Shown in pieces: positions 49,839 to 59,244 of a DNA stretch of 64,000 nucleotides. The notes beneath the pieces were generated by a model. That model did not search any database, had not been told where the DNA came from, and was given only the letters and a program-made list of their open reading frames with translations. This DNA comes from Coriobacteriaceae bacterium (lineage in GTDB: Bacteria > Actinomycetota > Coriobacteriia > Coriobacteriales > Eggerthellaceae), in assembly GCA_015062685.1 (NCBI GenBank), contig SUUE01000003.1:186001-250000 (forward strand). The letters are read 5' to 3'. A program made the translations under genes and the position numbers. Within the stretch, counting starts at the first letter, position 1. Every line of letters begins with the position of its first letter.

Positions 49839-51263
49839 ATGGGTGGTTTTTGCGGTGCAGCTTCCAAGCGAGATGTGGTCTACGACGTGTTCTTCGGCGT
49901 TGATTACCATTCGCATCTCGGCACGAAGCGCGCGGGTCTGATCTTCTTCGACGAGGACGAGGGTTTCCAGCGCGAGATTCACTCCATCGAGAACACCCCG
50001 TTCCGCACCCGCTTCGAGAACGACCTGCCCCATTTCCACGGCAAGTCGGGCATCGGCTGCATTTCCGACACCAACCCCCAGCCGCTGCTCATGCGCTCGC
50101 ATCTTGGCGTGTTCGCGCTGACGACCGTCGGTTGCATCAACAACGAAGAGGAGCTGGTGGAGAAGTACCTCTCCAACGAGGGCCGTCAGTTCACCTCCAT
50201 GTCCTCGGGCGAGGTGAACACCACCGAGCTCGTGGCCGCCCTCATCAACCACGAGGCCGATTTCGTGTCGGGCATCAAGTACGCCCAGGAGATCGTGGAC
50301 GGCTCGCTCACGCTGCTGCTCATGGACGAGAACGGCGCCATCTACGCGGCGCGCGACAAGATGGGCCGCCTGCCGGTCCTCGTCGGCAAGGACGAGGACG
50401 GCTACTGCGTGTCGTTCGAGTCCTTCGCCTACCACAAGCTCGGCTACGTCGACGCCTACGAGCTCGGCCCGGGCGAGATCGTGCGCATCACCGCGGACGG
50501 GTTCGAGACGCTCTCGCCCGCAGGCGAGGACATGAAGATCTGCGCGTTCCTGTGGGTGTACTACGGCTACCCCAACTCGAACTACGAGGGCGAGAACGTC
50601 GAGGTCATGCGTTACCGCAACGGCGCCATCATGGCCCGCGAGGAGCGCGAGCGCGGCGACATGCCCGAAGTTGACTACGTGGCCGGCATCCCCGATTCCG
50701 GCACGCCTCACGCCGTTGGCTACGCGCAGGAGTCCGGCATGCCGTTCGGGCGCCCCTTCATCAAGTACACGCCCACGTGGCCCCGTTCGTTCATGCCCAC
50801 CAACCAGGAGATGCGCAACCGCGTGGCCACCATGAAGCTCGTGCCCGTGCCCGAGCTCATCGAGGGCAAGAAGCTGCTCTTCGTGGACGACTCCATCGTG
50901 CGCGGAACCCAGCTGCGCAACACGGTCGACTTCCTGTACCAGTCCGGCGCGGCCGAAGTGCACATGCGCTCCGCCTGCCCGCCCATCATGTTCGGGTGCA
51001 AGTACCTGACCTTCTCGCGCAACAAGTCCATCATGGACCTCATCGCCCGCCGCGTCGTCCACAAGCTGGAGGGCGACGAAGGCGCCAACCACCTGGACGA
51101 GTACATTGACCCCACCACCGAGCGCGGCAAGTGCCTCGTGCGCGAGATCTGCGACGACATGGGCTTCGATTCGCTGAGCTACCAGTCCCTCGACGGCATG
51201 CTCGAGGCCATCGGCATCGACCGCGACAAGATTTGCACCTACTGCTGGAACGGTCGCGAGTAG
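49839..51263 (+). CDS. purF: Amidophosphoribosyltransferase
   Basis: A 474-residue glutamine amidotransferase. The N-terminal MGGFCG places the nucleophile Cys at residue 5, so a four-residue propeptide would be removed. The glutaminase half includes GVFALTTVGCINN and AARDKMGRLPVLVG. The phosphoribosyltransferase half has the PRPP-binding loop LLFVDDSIVRGTQLRN (about residue 346) and SACPPIMFGC. It starts de novo purine synthesis by making phosphoribosylamine. The ATG follows CAGGAGGG. No adjacent purine genes. A hairpin terminator follows. Confidence 0.9.
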   Translation: MGGFCGAASKRDVVYDVFFGVDYHSHLGTKRAGLIFFDEDEGFQREIHSIENTPFRTRFENDLPHFHGKSGIGCISDTNPQPLLMRSHLGVFALTTVGCINNEEELVEKYLSNEGRQFTSMSSGEVNTTELVAALINHEADFVSGIKYAQEIVDGSLTLLLMDENGAIYAARDKMGRLPVLVGKDEDGYCVSFESFAYHKLGYVDAYELGPGEIVRITADGFETLSPAGEDMKICAFLWVYYGYPNSNYEGENVEVMRYRNGAIMAREERERGDMPEVDYVAGIPDSGTPHAVGYAQESGMPFGRPFIKYTPTWPRSFMPTNQEMRNRVATMKLVPVPELIEGKKLLFVDDSIVRGTQLRNTVDFLYQSGAAEVHMRSACPPIMFGCKYLTFSRNKSIMDLIARRVVHKLEGDEGANHLDEYIDPTTERGKCLVREICDDMGFDSLSYQSLDGMLEAIGIDRDKICTYCWNGRE

Positions 51264-51266
51264 GTT

Positions 51267-51293
51267 GTTGCGCTGGTCTACGACCAGCGCAAC
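51267..51293 (+). terminator. Terminator after purF
   Basis: GTTGCGCTGGTC-3nt-complement, 12-bp perfect stem, then TTCT. Confidence 0.78.
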
Positions 51294-51347
51294 TTCTCGA
51301 CACCGCAGGGGCCCTCGCTGACTTTGGACCCACATCGGCTTTTCAAG

Positions 51348-51384
51348 CAAACCCCGACGCTTTCAAGACTTGCGTCGGGGTTTG
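51348..51384. terminator. Second terminator-like hairpin
   Basis: CAAACCCCGACGC (51348-51360) and complement at 51372-51384, followed by TTTG. Confidence 0.7.
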
Positions 51385-51504
51385 TTTGTAGGGGCGCGCT
51401 CCGCGCGTCCTTCGGGATGAGGCGCTGGACGAAAAAATTCAAAAACGTGGCGACGTTTCGGGTTCCTCGGTCGTGTTATAGGATGGAAGGCGAAAGGGGG
51501 ACGC

Positions 51505-51984
51505 GTGCACGCGACCATTGACATCGAAGCCGTATTCAAGCGGCACGTGAAGGCGGTCTACCGCTTGTGCTACTCGTATTTCGGCAACGCGGCCGATGCG
51601 GAGGATGCGGTGCAGGCGACCTTCATGAAGCTCGTCGCATCGCCGCGCGAGTTCAACGACGAGGAGCACGAGAAGGCGTGGTTGCTCGCCTGCGCGGCCA
51701 ACGTGTGCAAGGACGAGCTCAAGAGCGCGCGCCGCAAGCGTGCCGGCGAGATGCCGGCCGATGTGCCGGACGGCTCCGCACAGGCCGAGGTGGAGCCCAA
51801 CGACGTGCTCGAGGCTGTGCTCGCGCTGCCCGATCAGTACAAGGACTGCGTCTACCTGCATTACTACGAGGGCTACAAGATCGTCGAGATCGCGGCCATG
51901 ACCGACACCCCGTCTTCCACCGTTCGCAACCGACTCAGCGATGCGCGCAAGCTGTTGCGCTCCGCCATGATGGAAGGTGAGTAG
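51505..51984 (+). CDS. ECF-type RNA polymerase sigma factor
   Basis: A 159-residue sigma-70 family factor of the extracytoplasmic type: region 2 (FKRHVKAVYRLCYSYFGNAA, DAEDAVQATFMKLV), a short linker, and region 4 (LPDQYKDCVYLHYYEGYKI followed by SSTVRNRLSDARKLL). Starts at GTG after GAAAGGGGG. The next gene starts two bases after its stop and encodes a membrane VWA protein with a cytoplasmic N-terminus that could act as anti-sigma factor. The usual ECF-anti-sigma pair arrangement, here linked to a surface protein. Confidence 0.9.
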   Translation: MHATIDIEAVFKRHVKAVYRLCYSYFGNAADAEDAVQATFMKLVASPREFNDEEHEKAWLLACAANVCKDELKSARRKRAGEMPADVPDGSAQAEVEPNDVLEAVLALPDQYKDCVYLHYYEGYKIVEIAAMTDTPSSTVRNRLSDARKLLRSAMMEGE

Positions 51985-51985
51985 C

Positions 51986-53896
51986 ATGGAAGACAGGACT
52001 ATGGACGACAAGATCCGTGCGGCATACGACGAGATGAACCCGACCGCCGAGCAGGAAGAGCGCATGCTCGCCAGGCTGATGGCCACGCAGGCCGGGGCGG
52101 AGAACGCCGGGGAGTCCGAAAAGGCGGTCGCGGCGGCCCAGGCCGGCGCGCAAGGCGTGAGCGCCGCCGACGTGCTCGCGGGTGCCGCGGCGGAGAAGCC
52201 GCAGGCCGGCGCTGCGTCGCGCAAGCGCCGCAACGTGCGGGCGTGGCAGGTGGCCCTCCCGTTGGCCGCATGCTTCGCGCTCGTGGCGGTGCTCGTGGGC
52301 GTGACGTTGACCGGCCCCCTCGAGGAGGTCTCGACGGCCCCGGCTTCCAGCAGCTCTCCCTCGTCCGCGAAGAGCGAGACGTCCGAGACGCAGGCGCCGC
52401 AAGCCCTGTACATACAGGATTCGGCTACGGAAGAGGGCTATGCGCCCGGCAACGGCTACGCCCCGGACGAGCCCGAGCCCGGGCCGGAGCCCGGCGCGCC
52501 GTTCAACACCGAGGAGTACGCCGCGGTCGACGAGAACGGGTTCGTGAACACGCGCACCCAGCCGCTCTCGACGGTGTCGGCCGATGTCGACACGGCGTCG
52601 TACTGCAACGTGCGCCGCATGATCAACAGCGGCTACCGCCTCGAGGACATCCCCGACGGCGCCGTGCGCGCCGAGGAGATGGTCAACTACTTCACCTACG
52701 ACTATGCCGAACCGAAGGGCAAAGACCTGTTCAGCATGCAGGCGCAGGCATCGACGTGCCCCTGGAACGACGACACGCAGCTGCTCGTCATGGGCTTCGC
52801 CACCCGCAGCGAGGCGACGGCAACCGACAAGGGCTCGAACCTCGTGTTCCTCATCGACGTGTCCGGGTCCATGGGCTCGGCCGATAAGCTCGACCTGCTG
52901 AAGCAATCGTTCAAGAAGCTCGTCGACAACCTCGGCGAGAACGACCGCGTATCCATCGTCACCTATTCAGGCCAGGAGGAGGTCGTGCTCGAGGGCGCGC
53001 GCGGCGACGATCGCCAGGGCATCCTCAAGGCCATCAACGGCCTGCGCGCCAGCGGGTCCACCAACGGCGAGGCGGGCCTGCGCATGGCCTACGACATCGC
53101 CGAGGCGAACTACATCGAGGGCGGCGTGAACCGCATCGTCATGGCCTCGGACGGCGACCTGAACGTGGGCATGACGAGCACGTCGGACCTGTACGATTTC
53201 GTCGAGGGCAAGCGCGACACCGGCGTCTACCTGAGCGTCCTCGGGTTCGGCTCGGGCAACTACAAGGACACGAAGATGGAGGTGCTCGCCGACCACGGCA
53301 ACGGCTCCTACCATTACATCGACTGCGTGGACGAGGCCGAGCGCGTGTTCTCCGACCGCCTCACGGCCAACCTCGTTCCCTTCGCCGATGACGTGAAGGT
53401 GCAGGTGGAGTTCAACCCCTCGCAGGTTAAGGCGTATCGCCTGGTGGGCTACGAGAACCGCAAGCTCAACGCCGAGGACTTCACCGACGACTCCGTTGAC
53501 GCGGGCGACGTGGGCCCGAACTCCCAGTTCACGCTGATCTACGAGGTCGTGCTCGCCGACTCCGCATACGAGGCGCCCGAGGTGCGCGACCTGAAGTACA
53601 GCACGGATGCCTACTCCGGGAACGCCAGCGCCGACTGGCTCACGTGCGACCTGCGCTACCGGGCCTTCTCCGACAACGCTGTCCACGAGCAGGAGCTCGT
53701 CGTCGACAAGAAGAATTCCACCGCCAGGCCGTCGGACGATTGGAAGTTCGCGAGCGCCGTCGTGGAGTTCGCCATGCTGGCCTCCGATAGCAAGTACCAG
53801 GGAACGGCGAGCTTGGACGACGTGCTCGACCGCCTGGACGGCATGGACCTGAGCGAAGAGCGCGAAGGGTTCAAGGAGCTCGTCGAGAAGGTATAG
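51986..53896 (+). CDS. Membrane von Willebrand factor type A protein, putative anti-sigma
   Basis: A 636-residue protein. The N-terminal ~75 residues are cytoplasmic with a helical stretch typical of anti-sigma tails; one membrane helix (ALPLAACFALVAVLVGVTLT, about 87-106); a Ser/Pro-rich linker; then a VWF_A N-region, VWA domain (VFLIDVSGSMGSAD metal site, about 290-305) and a C-terminal DUF3520-like part, the arrangement of YfbK-type proteins. Starts with ATG two bases after the sigma factor stop. The cytoplasmic end likely holds the sigma factor until the external VWA domain detects a signal. Confidence 0.85.
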   Translation: MEDRTMDDKIRAAYDEMNPTAEQEERMLARLMATQAGAENAGESEKAVAAAQAGAQGVSAADVLAGAAAEKPQAGAASRKRRNVRAWQVALPLAACFALVAVLVGVTLTGPLEEVSTAPASSSSPSSAKSETSETQAPQALYIQDSATEEGYAPGNGYAPDEPEPGPEPGAPFNTEEYAAVDENGFVNTRTQPLSTVSADVDTASYCNVRRMINSGYRLEDIPDGAVRAEEMVNYFTYDYAEPKGKDLFSMQAQASTCPWNDDTQLLVMGFATRSEATATDKGSNLVFLIDVSGSMGSADKLDLLKQSFKKLVDNLGENDRVSIVTYSGQEEVVLEGARGDDRQGILKAINGLRASGSTNGEAGLRMAYDIAEANYIEGGVNRIVMASDGDLNVGMTSTSDLYDFVEGKRDTGVYLSVLGFGSGNYKDTKMEVLADHGNGSYHYIDCVDEAERVFSDRLTANLVPFADDVKVQVEFNPSQVKAYRLVGYENRKLNAEDFTDDSVDAGDVGPNSQFTLIYEVVLADSAYEAPEVRDLKYSTDAYSGNASADWLTCDLRYRAFSDNAVHEQELVVDKKNSTARPSDDWKFASAVVEFAMLASDSKYQGTASLDDVLDRLDGMDLSEEREGFKELVEKV

Positions 53897-53914
53897 GACG
53901 TTTACCGCTCGTCC

Positions 53915-54059
53915 GCCCTGGCTCGTGGCCGGGCGGACGAGCTACGCTCGACGCGTCGTCGCTTCGAGCTAACTTTCCCGCCTGGAGGCGGGAAAGTGGA
54001 TCTCTCAGCTCCTTTGGCTTAACCTCGCTATGCTCGTCCGCCCGGCCACGAGCCAGGGC
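53915..54059. repeat. Palindromic element, copy 2 (shared core with 45061-45200)
   Basis: Outer arms 53915-53942 and 54032-54059 are a perfect 28-bp inverted repeat. The core carries the same sequence as copy 1 in reverse orientation, with inner hairpin 53972-53982 / 53987-53997 (11 bp). A second, competing stem is possible (12-bp pairing of 53907-53918 with 53931-53942). It lies between the VWA gene and the subtilisin gene. Confidence 0.9.
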
Positions 54060-54166
54060 TGATTCGTTGACAATCCGTCAATGACTAGGGGTTTTGAGGT
54101 TACCTTGGGTTGTTAGAATGGGAACCCCCCAGGTGAACTGTTTCCTCAGGCAGAACGGCGGGCCTG

Positions 54167-57100
54167 ATGAGCGAGCGGCGAAGCAACAAGAAGGCGAGGA
54201 GCGCTTGGGCTTTTGAGCGCATGCGCTATGGCGCCGTTGTGCTCACCGTCGTTTGCCTCCTCGTCGTTGGGGTTTTCGTCTTGCCGCTGGCTTTGAATCC
54301 GTCGCGGGCGCTCCCCTCGATCGAAAGCAACGTTCGGCCTGACATGCCCGCTGACGACGCGAGCGGCTATGTTGTTTCGGATGGCGTGGTGGCGCCTGCA
54401 GCTGACGCGGCTTCCCAAGATGAGCGCATCGATGCCGAAGGTGCGGGAGACACCGCAGGCGATTACGAAATCGTGACGGACGATGGCATCGTTTCGGAGC
54501 ACCAGGGCGGCGTCGTGATTGTGCGGCTTGCCGATGGATGCTCGGTCGACGACTTCAACGAGGGAATCAAGGGGCTGAGCTGCTTGGCTCCTCAGACCGT
54601 GGCCGCCGAGGACTTGGCCCTCGGGTATGCGAAGCTCCGGCTTGCCGATGGGGTGGGCGTTCCCGGGGCCGTCGAGGCGCTCGGAGCGAGCAACGTGGTT
54701 GGCGGCGCGCAGCCGAACTACGTGTATCGGCTGGATGAGGTCGATGCCAGCGAGGACCCCGGCAAGCCCGATCTGCAAGCCGGCTCGATTATCACGGAGC
54801 CTGATCCCATTGAGGTGGAGGTCGGCGACGAGACGCACGAAACTCGCCAGTACTACGATTTCGTGACCGACCCCATGGCGTGGAACCAGATGGTCATCAT
54901 GACCGTGCGCCTGCGCGAGGCGTATTGCTACACGCACGACAGCGCCGGCAACCCGACGGCCTGGAGCAACAGCGACCAGCGCCCCGCCATTGCCATTCTC
55001 GACACCGGATGCGATATCTACCACGAAGACCTGCAGGCGAATGTCGTCGGTTACTACGATGCGGTGAACAGGTGCGAGAGCGATAAGTACATCGGGAGCC
55101 ACGGCACGCACGTCGCGGGTATTGCCGCGGCCGTCACCAATAACGGCACGGGCATCACGGGCGTGTCGCTTAACGCGAAGATCGTGTCGGTGAAGGTGTT
55201 CAAGCAAGACGCGGAACACGGCGTTTATGCCGATTCGGCCGATATCCTCGCGGGTTACGAGTATGTCATCAGCAACGCTCAGTCTATGAATATCCGCGTC
55301 GCCAACATGAGCCTGGGCGCGACGACGGCGCGCACCGACAACGACGACAAGGCCCTGCTCGAGGCGGTCGATCGCGCTTACGAGAAGGGTATTCTCACGA
55401 CGATATCCGCAGGTAACGACGCTCTTTCCGAAGGCGGGGCCTACAGCGACTTTCCGAGCGACTTCGCTCCGAACGCCATCGGCGTCATCGACTGCGGGGT
55501 TTCGGGCTTGACCGAGGACTTCTATGCGCCGAACGACCCCGAGCATTACCTTGCGACTAAGCTTTGGCTCACGCGCGATTCGTATTCGAACTACAACATG
55601 GCCGGCACCATGAACAAGCAGCTCTCAGCGCTCGGCAGCTCGGTCATGAGCACCACCCCGCGCGGTCATGGCGATGTGGTCAACCTCTCAACCGGCGGGA
55701 CGGACATAACGAGGAGCTATGGGCGTAAGGATGGCACCTCCATGGCCTCGCCCTGCGTGGCGGGCGTGGCGGCGTTGGCGCTGTCGGTCAATCCCGGCCT
55801 GACCGTCGACGAGCTCAAGAGCTTGCTGTACTCGTCGGCGGTCGATATCGACGCGTCGAGCTGCGAGCATGCCGGGCCTGGGTCCGACCCTGACCCGATG
55901 GACACCGGGTTCGATCCGTACACTGGGTTTGGTGCGATCGATGCTTACAACGCGGTGGTCGCCGCCGACACCGGCACCTACCTCTCCGGCAAGACGCTCG
56001 CGGCCAAGGGCGGCACGGTCACGCTCTCGATTCCCAGTAAGGCGGGGGCTACGGGCGTGACGTGGCGCTCGAGCGATGCGGGCGTGGCGAGAGTCGAGTC
56101 GTCTTCGGATTCCACCGCCACCATCAGGATGTGCGGAGGCGGGCAGGCGATCGTTTTGGCCACGTGCACCGTGCCGGCCGCGCCCAGCGCGCACGGCGCG
56201 GAAGTGGGGGAGGGCGTCATGCGCGAGGTGACGATCTGCGCGGTCGCGGCGTCCTACGACGCCGCGATCACGGGGCCTGATGCCGTGCAGTACGGCGGAA
56301 TCATCGAGCTTGGCCTCAACGCTGCGCCGACCAACGGCACGTGGGAATGGACGTCGAGCAATCCCAACGTGAAAGTGGATGGATGGACCGACGAGGAGAC
56401 GGGCAAGGTCAAGGTGGTCGGCCTGAAGGTGGACGAGACCGCGACCATCACGGCGACGCTCACGTCCGACCGCAGCATCAAGGCGACCAAGACGGTGAGG
56501 GTCGATTCCATCCCAATTTCCGGTGCGACGGTTTCCCTCTCGCAGACGAGCTTCCAGTACGATGGGACGGCCAAGAGACCGGGGGTGACTGTCAAGATGG
56601 GCGCCGCGGTCCTGCGCGAGGGGGCCGACTATACGGTGTCGTATTCGAACAACGTCGAGCCGAGCTCCGCGGCGCGTGTGATCGTGACGGGCATGGGCAA
56701 CTACGCGGGGTCTGTGTCGAGGACGTTTACGATTCTGCCCGCATCGGCGCCGGCTCCCACAACCTTTGCTCCCGCAGTTGAGGAGCCGAGCGATTCGGAG
56801 AAGGCCCATGGCGTCCAGTACCGCACCCACGTGCAGAACGTGGGCTGGCAGGACTACGTGAGGGACGGCGCCATGAGCGGGACGTCGGGTCGCGCCCTGC
56901 GCCTGGAGGGCATCAACGTCGAGCTCGCCGACCACCCGTATCCGGGCTCGATTCGCTATTGCACGCACATCCAGAACATCGGCTGGGAATCGGATTGGAA
57001 ATATGACGGCGACATGAGCGGTACGTCGGGCCGTTCGCTGCGCCTGGAGGCGATTCGGATAGAGCTCACGGGCGACATGGCGCAGCACTACGACGTCTAC

Positions 57101-57751
57101 TACCGCGTGCACTGCCAGAACCTCGGCTGGATGAGCTGGGCGAAGAACGGCGCGCAGGCCGGCTCGGCCGGCTACGCGTACCGGCTCGAGGGTATCGAGG
57201 TCAGGCTCGTGCCCAAGGGCGCCTCGGCCCCCGGCTCGACGGCGGGTGCCTTCCGCAACAAGGCCGGCAGCCTGTCCGGCGTGCCCGACTCCGAGTCGCT
57301 CGTGCTCTACCGCACGCATGTCCAGAACGACGGCTGGCAGAACTACATGCGCGACGGCGAGGTGTCGGGCACGAGCGGGCGCTCGCTGCGCCTGGAGGGC
57401 ATCAACGTGCAGCTCGGAAGCGCCGCGGGCGCGGGCGGCATCCAGTACCGCACCCACGTGCAGAACATCGGCTGGCAGGACTGGAAGTACGGCGGTGCCA
57501 TGGCTGGCACGAGCGGGCAGGCCCTGCGGCTGGAGGCCATTGAGATCGCGCTCTACGGGGATGCCGCTCAGGGGTACGACGTCTACTACCGCGTGCATTG
57601 CCAGAACATCGGTTGGATGGACTGGGCCAAGAACGGCGAGCGCGCCGGCACCGCTGGCTACGCCTATCGCCTCGAGGGCATCCAGGTCCAGCTCGTCCCC
57701 AAGGGCTCCGCCCCTCCCGGCTCCACCGCCAACGCCTTCCGCCAGCGCTAG
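54167..57751 (+). CDS. Secreted subtilisin-like (S8) protease with ChW repeats
   Basis: A 1194-residue surface or secreted protease. N-terminal signal-anchor (about 22-48); propeptide region to about 225; S8 catalytic domain with Asp279 in AILDTG, His312 in GSHGTHVAG, Ser525 in DGTSMASPCVAG. Then one Big_2-type Ig-like domain (about 615-680), two further beta-rich domains (the second with SFQYDGTAKRPGV), and six ChW repeats (about 882-1190) arranged as two triplets, each repeat built around QN-x-GW and a LRLEGI- or YRLEGI-like end. ChW repeats are thought to mediate binding to surfaces or polymers. ATG start without a strong ribosome site. It is not coupled to the sigma factor; palindromic copy 2 lies between. 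Confidence 0.9.
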   Translation: MSERRSNKKARSAWAFERMRYGAVVLTVVCLLVVGVFVLPLALNPSRALPSIESNVRPDMPADDASGYVVSDGVVAPAADAASQDERIDAEGAGDTAGDYEIVTDDGIVSEHQGGVVIVRLADGCSVDDFNEGIKGLSCLAPQTVAAEDLALGYAKLRLADGVGVPGAVEALGASNVVGGAQPNYVYRLDEVDASEDPGKPDLQAGSIITEPDPIEVEVGDETHETRQYYDFVTDPMAWNQMVIMTVRLREAYCYTHDSAGNPTAWSNSDQRPAIAILDTGCDIYHEDLQANVVGYYDAVNRCESDKYIGSHGTHVAGIAAAVTNNGTGITGVSLNAKIVSVKVFKQDAEHGVYADSADILAGYEYVISNAQSMNIRVANMSLGATTARTDNDDKALLEAVDRAYEKGILTTISAGNDALSEGGAYSDFPSDFAPNAIGVIDCGVSGLTEDFYAPNDPEHYLATKLWLTRDSYSNYNMAGTMNKQLSALGSSVMSTTPRGHGDVVNLSTGGTDITRSYGRKDGTSMASPCVAGVAALALSVNPGLTVDELKSLLYSSAVDIDASSCEHAGPGSDPDPMDTGFDPYTGFGAIDAYNAVVAADTGTYLSGKTLAAKGGTVTLSIPSKAGATGVTWRSSDAGVARVESSSDSTATIRMCGGGQAIVLATCTVPAAPSAHGAEVGEGVMREVTICAVAASYDAAITGPDAVQYGGIIELGLNAAPTNGTWEWTSSNPNVKVDGWTDEETGKVKVVGLKVDETATITATLTSDRSIKATKTVRVDSIPISGATVSLSQTSFQYDGTAKRPGVTVKMGAAVLREGADYTVSYSNNVEPSSAARVIVTGMGNYAGSVSRTFTILPASAPAPTTFAPAVEEPSDSEKAHGVQYRTHVQNVGWQDYVRDGAMSGTSGRALRLEGINVELADHPYPGSIRYCTHIQNIGWESDWKYDGDMSGTSGRSLRLEAIRIELTGDMAQHYDVYYRVHCQNLGWMSWAKNGAQAGSAGYAYRLEGIEVRLVPKGASAPGSTAGAFRNKAGSLSGVPDSESLVLYRTHVQNDGWQNYMRDGEVSGTSGRSLRLEGINVQLGSAAGAGGIQYRTHVQNIGWQDWKYGGAMAGTSGQALRLEAIEIALYGDAAQGYDVYYRVHCQNIGWMDWAKNGERAGTAGYAYRLEGIQVQLVPKGSAPPGSTANAFRQR

Positions 57752-57872
57752 CGCCCGCGCCGGCTCGGCTCCGCCTGGTTTTGTTTGCCGAGCCTGATTG
57801 TGGCTCAAACGGTAGAATGGGGAGGGAAGGATCGTGCGCTTTTGGCGTTGTCGATAGAGGATCGGGTGGCCT

Positions 57873-58205
57873 ATGCTTTGTCCGAAATGTGGGATAGAGA
57901 CTCCTGACGGCAAGAAGTTCTGTGGGAACTGCGGGACCGCGCTTCCACAACCTCAGCAGTAACCTGAACCCCAGCCCCAGCAGCCGAGCTTTGGGGCGGC
58001 TCCGCAAGGGCAGCAGGTCCAGCAGCCGCAGGCCCAAGGGTATGCGGCTTATCAGGGGCGGACGCCCCAGGCTCACTATTCGTCGCAAAGTCAGCCGGGT
58101 GCTGGTGCGGGGCAACATTCCGGTGGGCAGACGCCTCCGCCGGGCGGGCAGGGCGGCGCTCCCGCTGGCAGCATGTTTCGCGCTCATGGCGGTGCTCGTG
58201 GGCTA
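57873..58205 (+). pseudogene. Chimeric remnant of a zinc-ribbon protease gene plus a VWA-type membrane segment
   Basis: The first 29 codons read [20 protein letters not shown] and match the start of the clostripain-like gene at 62900 ([20 protein letters not shown]), but end at TAA 57960-57962. In the same frame after the stop, the sequence still reads like that gene's Gln/Pro-rich region (PQPQQ, GYAAYQGRTPQ). From about 58149 it shifts to a match, in another frame, to the membrane helix of the VWA protein at 52243-52305 (LPLAACFALMAVLVG). It ends at the convergent LRR gene. So it looks like a partial copy of one gene fused to a bit of another. Confidence 0.7.
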
Positions 58206-59144
58206 GCGCAGGAACTCTTCCTCGAGCGTCTGCCAGCTGGGGTTGTTGAGCTCGCCCAGCAGGGCGGCGATGTCCTCGAGCTCTGACTCGATGTCGTCCA
58301 TCTTCTCGTAGATCGCGTCGCGCTTCTTCAGGTCGAGCACGCCGTACGAGGGGAGTTCCTGCTCCAGCTGGGCGTAGCGCTTCTGGATCTCCTCGCGGCG
58401 CTGCTCCAGCTCGGCGCGGTCGTCCTTGTGCAGTTCCTGGAACTCCTTGGCCAACGTCAGCTTGTCGATGGGGCGCAGCACGCCGTGCGCCTCGGCCGTC
58501 TCGCGTTTGAACGCGTTGGGGAACTTGCGCACGATTTCGCCGTCGCTGATGGGGAAATCGGCGCAGTCGGCGAACGCGTTGTCCTTGAGGCCGCTCACGT
58601 GCTCGGGGAACTCGGCGCCCTTGAACGACGCGCAGTTGCGGAACGCCTTCTCGCCGACGGTCAGCAAGACGGGGCCGAAATCGATGCTCTCGAGCTTGGC
58701 GCAGTTGTTGAAGGCGAGGTTGGCGATCTTCTTCAGCGGGCGCCCGGCGAAGCTGCGCAGCTCGCCGCAGTCCCCGAAGCCTTCGCGCTCGATGCGCTCG
58801 ATCTTCGAGCCGCCCTCGACCTGCTGCAGGCTGGCGCAGCCCGCGAACGCCTCCAGGGGGATGGCGTTCATCTTTTCCGATAGGCGCACGCGCTCGAGCG
58901 ATTTGCAGCCCTTGAAGCAGTAGTTCCCGATCGTCGTCACGGAGTCCGGCAGCGCGATCTCCTCGAGGGCGGAGCAATCGCGGAACGCCGCCTCGCCGAT
59001 GGTCCTGCACGTGTCGGGGATCACGATGCGGCGCAGGTGCATGCGGTTGCGGAACGCACCCGCGGAGATCTCGATGACGCCGTCGGGCAGCACGACTTCC
59101 TCATCGTCGCCCAGCGCTTCCCTCAATACCAGCTTGTAGTCCAT
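58203..59144 (-). CDS. BspA-like leucine-rich repeat protein
   Basis: A 313-residue protein with about seven tandem LRR_5/TpLRR-type repeats (consensus IxxxAFxxCxxLxxIxLPxSVTxIG, for example SVTTIGNYCFKGCKSLERV) through residue ~210, then a charged coiled-coil-like helix (ELEQRREEIQKRYAQLEQEL). No signal peptide or wall anchor, so probably cytoplasmic despite the BspA-type repeats. ATG preceded by AAGGAC. Alone in its transcription unit; its stop overlaps the pseudogene end. Confidence 0.82.
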   Translation of the reverse strand: MDYKLVLREALGDDEEVVLPDGVIEISAGAFRNRMHLRRIVIPDTCRTIGEAAFRDCSALEEIALPDSVTTIGNYCFKGCKSLERVRLSEKMNAIPLEAFAGCASLQQVEGGSKIERIEREGFGDCGELRSFAGRPLKKIANLAFNNCAKLESIDFGPVLLTVGEKAFRNCASFKGAEFPEHVSGLKDNAFADCADFPISDGEIVRKFPNAFKRETAEAHGVLRPIDKLTLAKEFQELHKDDRAELEQRREEIQKRYAQLEQELPSYGVLDLKKRDAIYEKMDDIESELEDIAALLGELNNPSWQTLEEEFLR

Positions 59145-59244
59145 GGTCGTCCTTGCGTGCAGTGGTTCTAACGTGACCGCATTATTGTAAGCACCGCCGC
59201 GCCCATTTGCGTCGAGAAGCTAGGGGCGTGCGCTTATTCGCACA

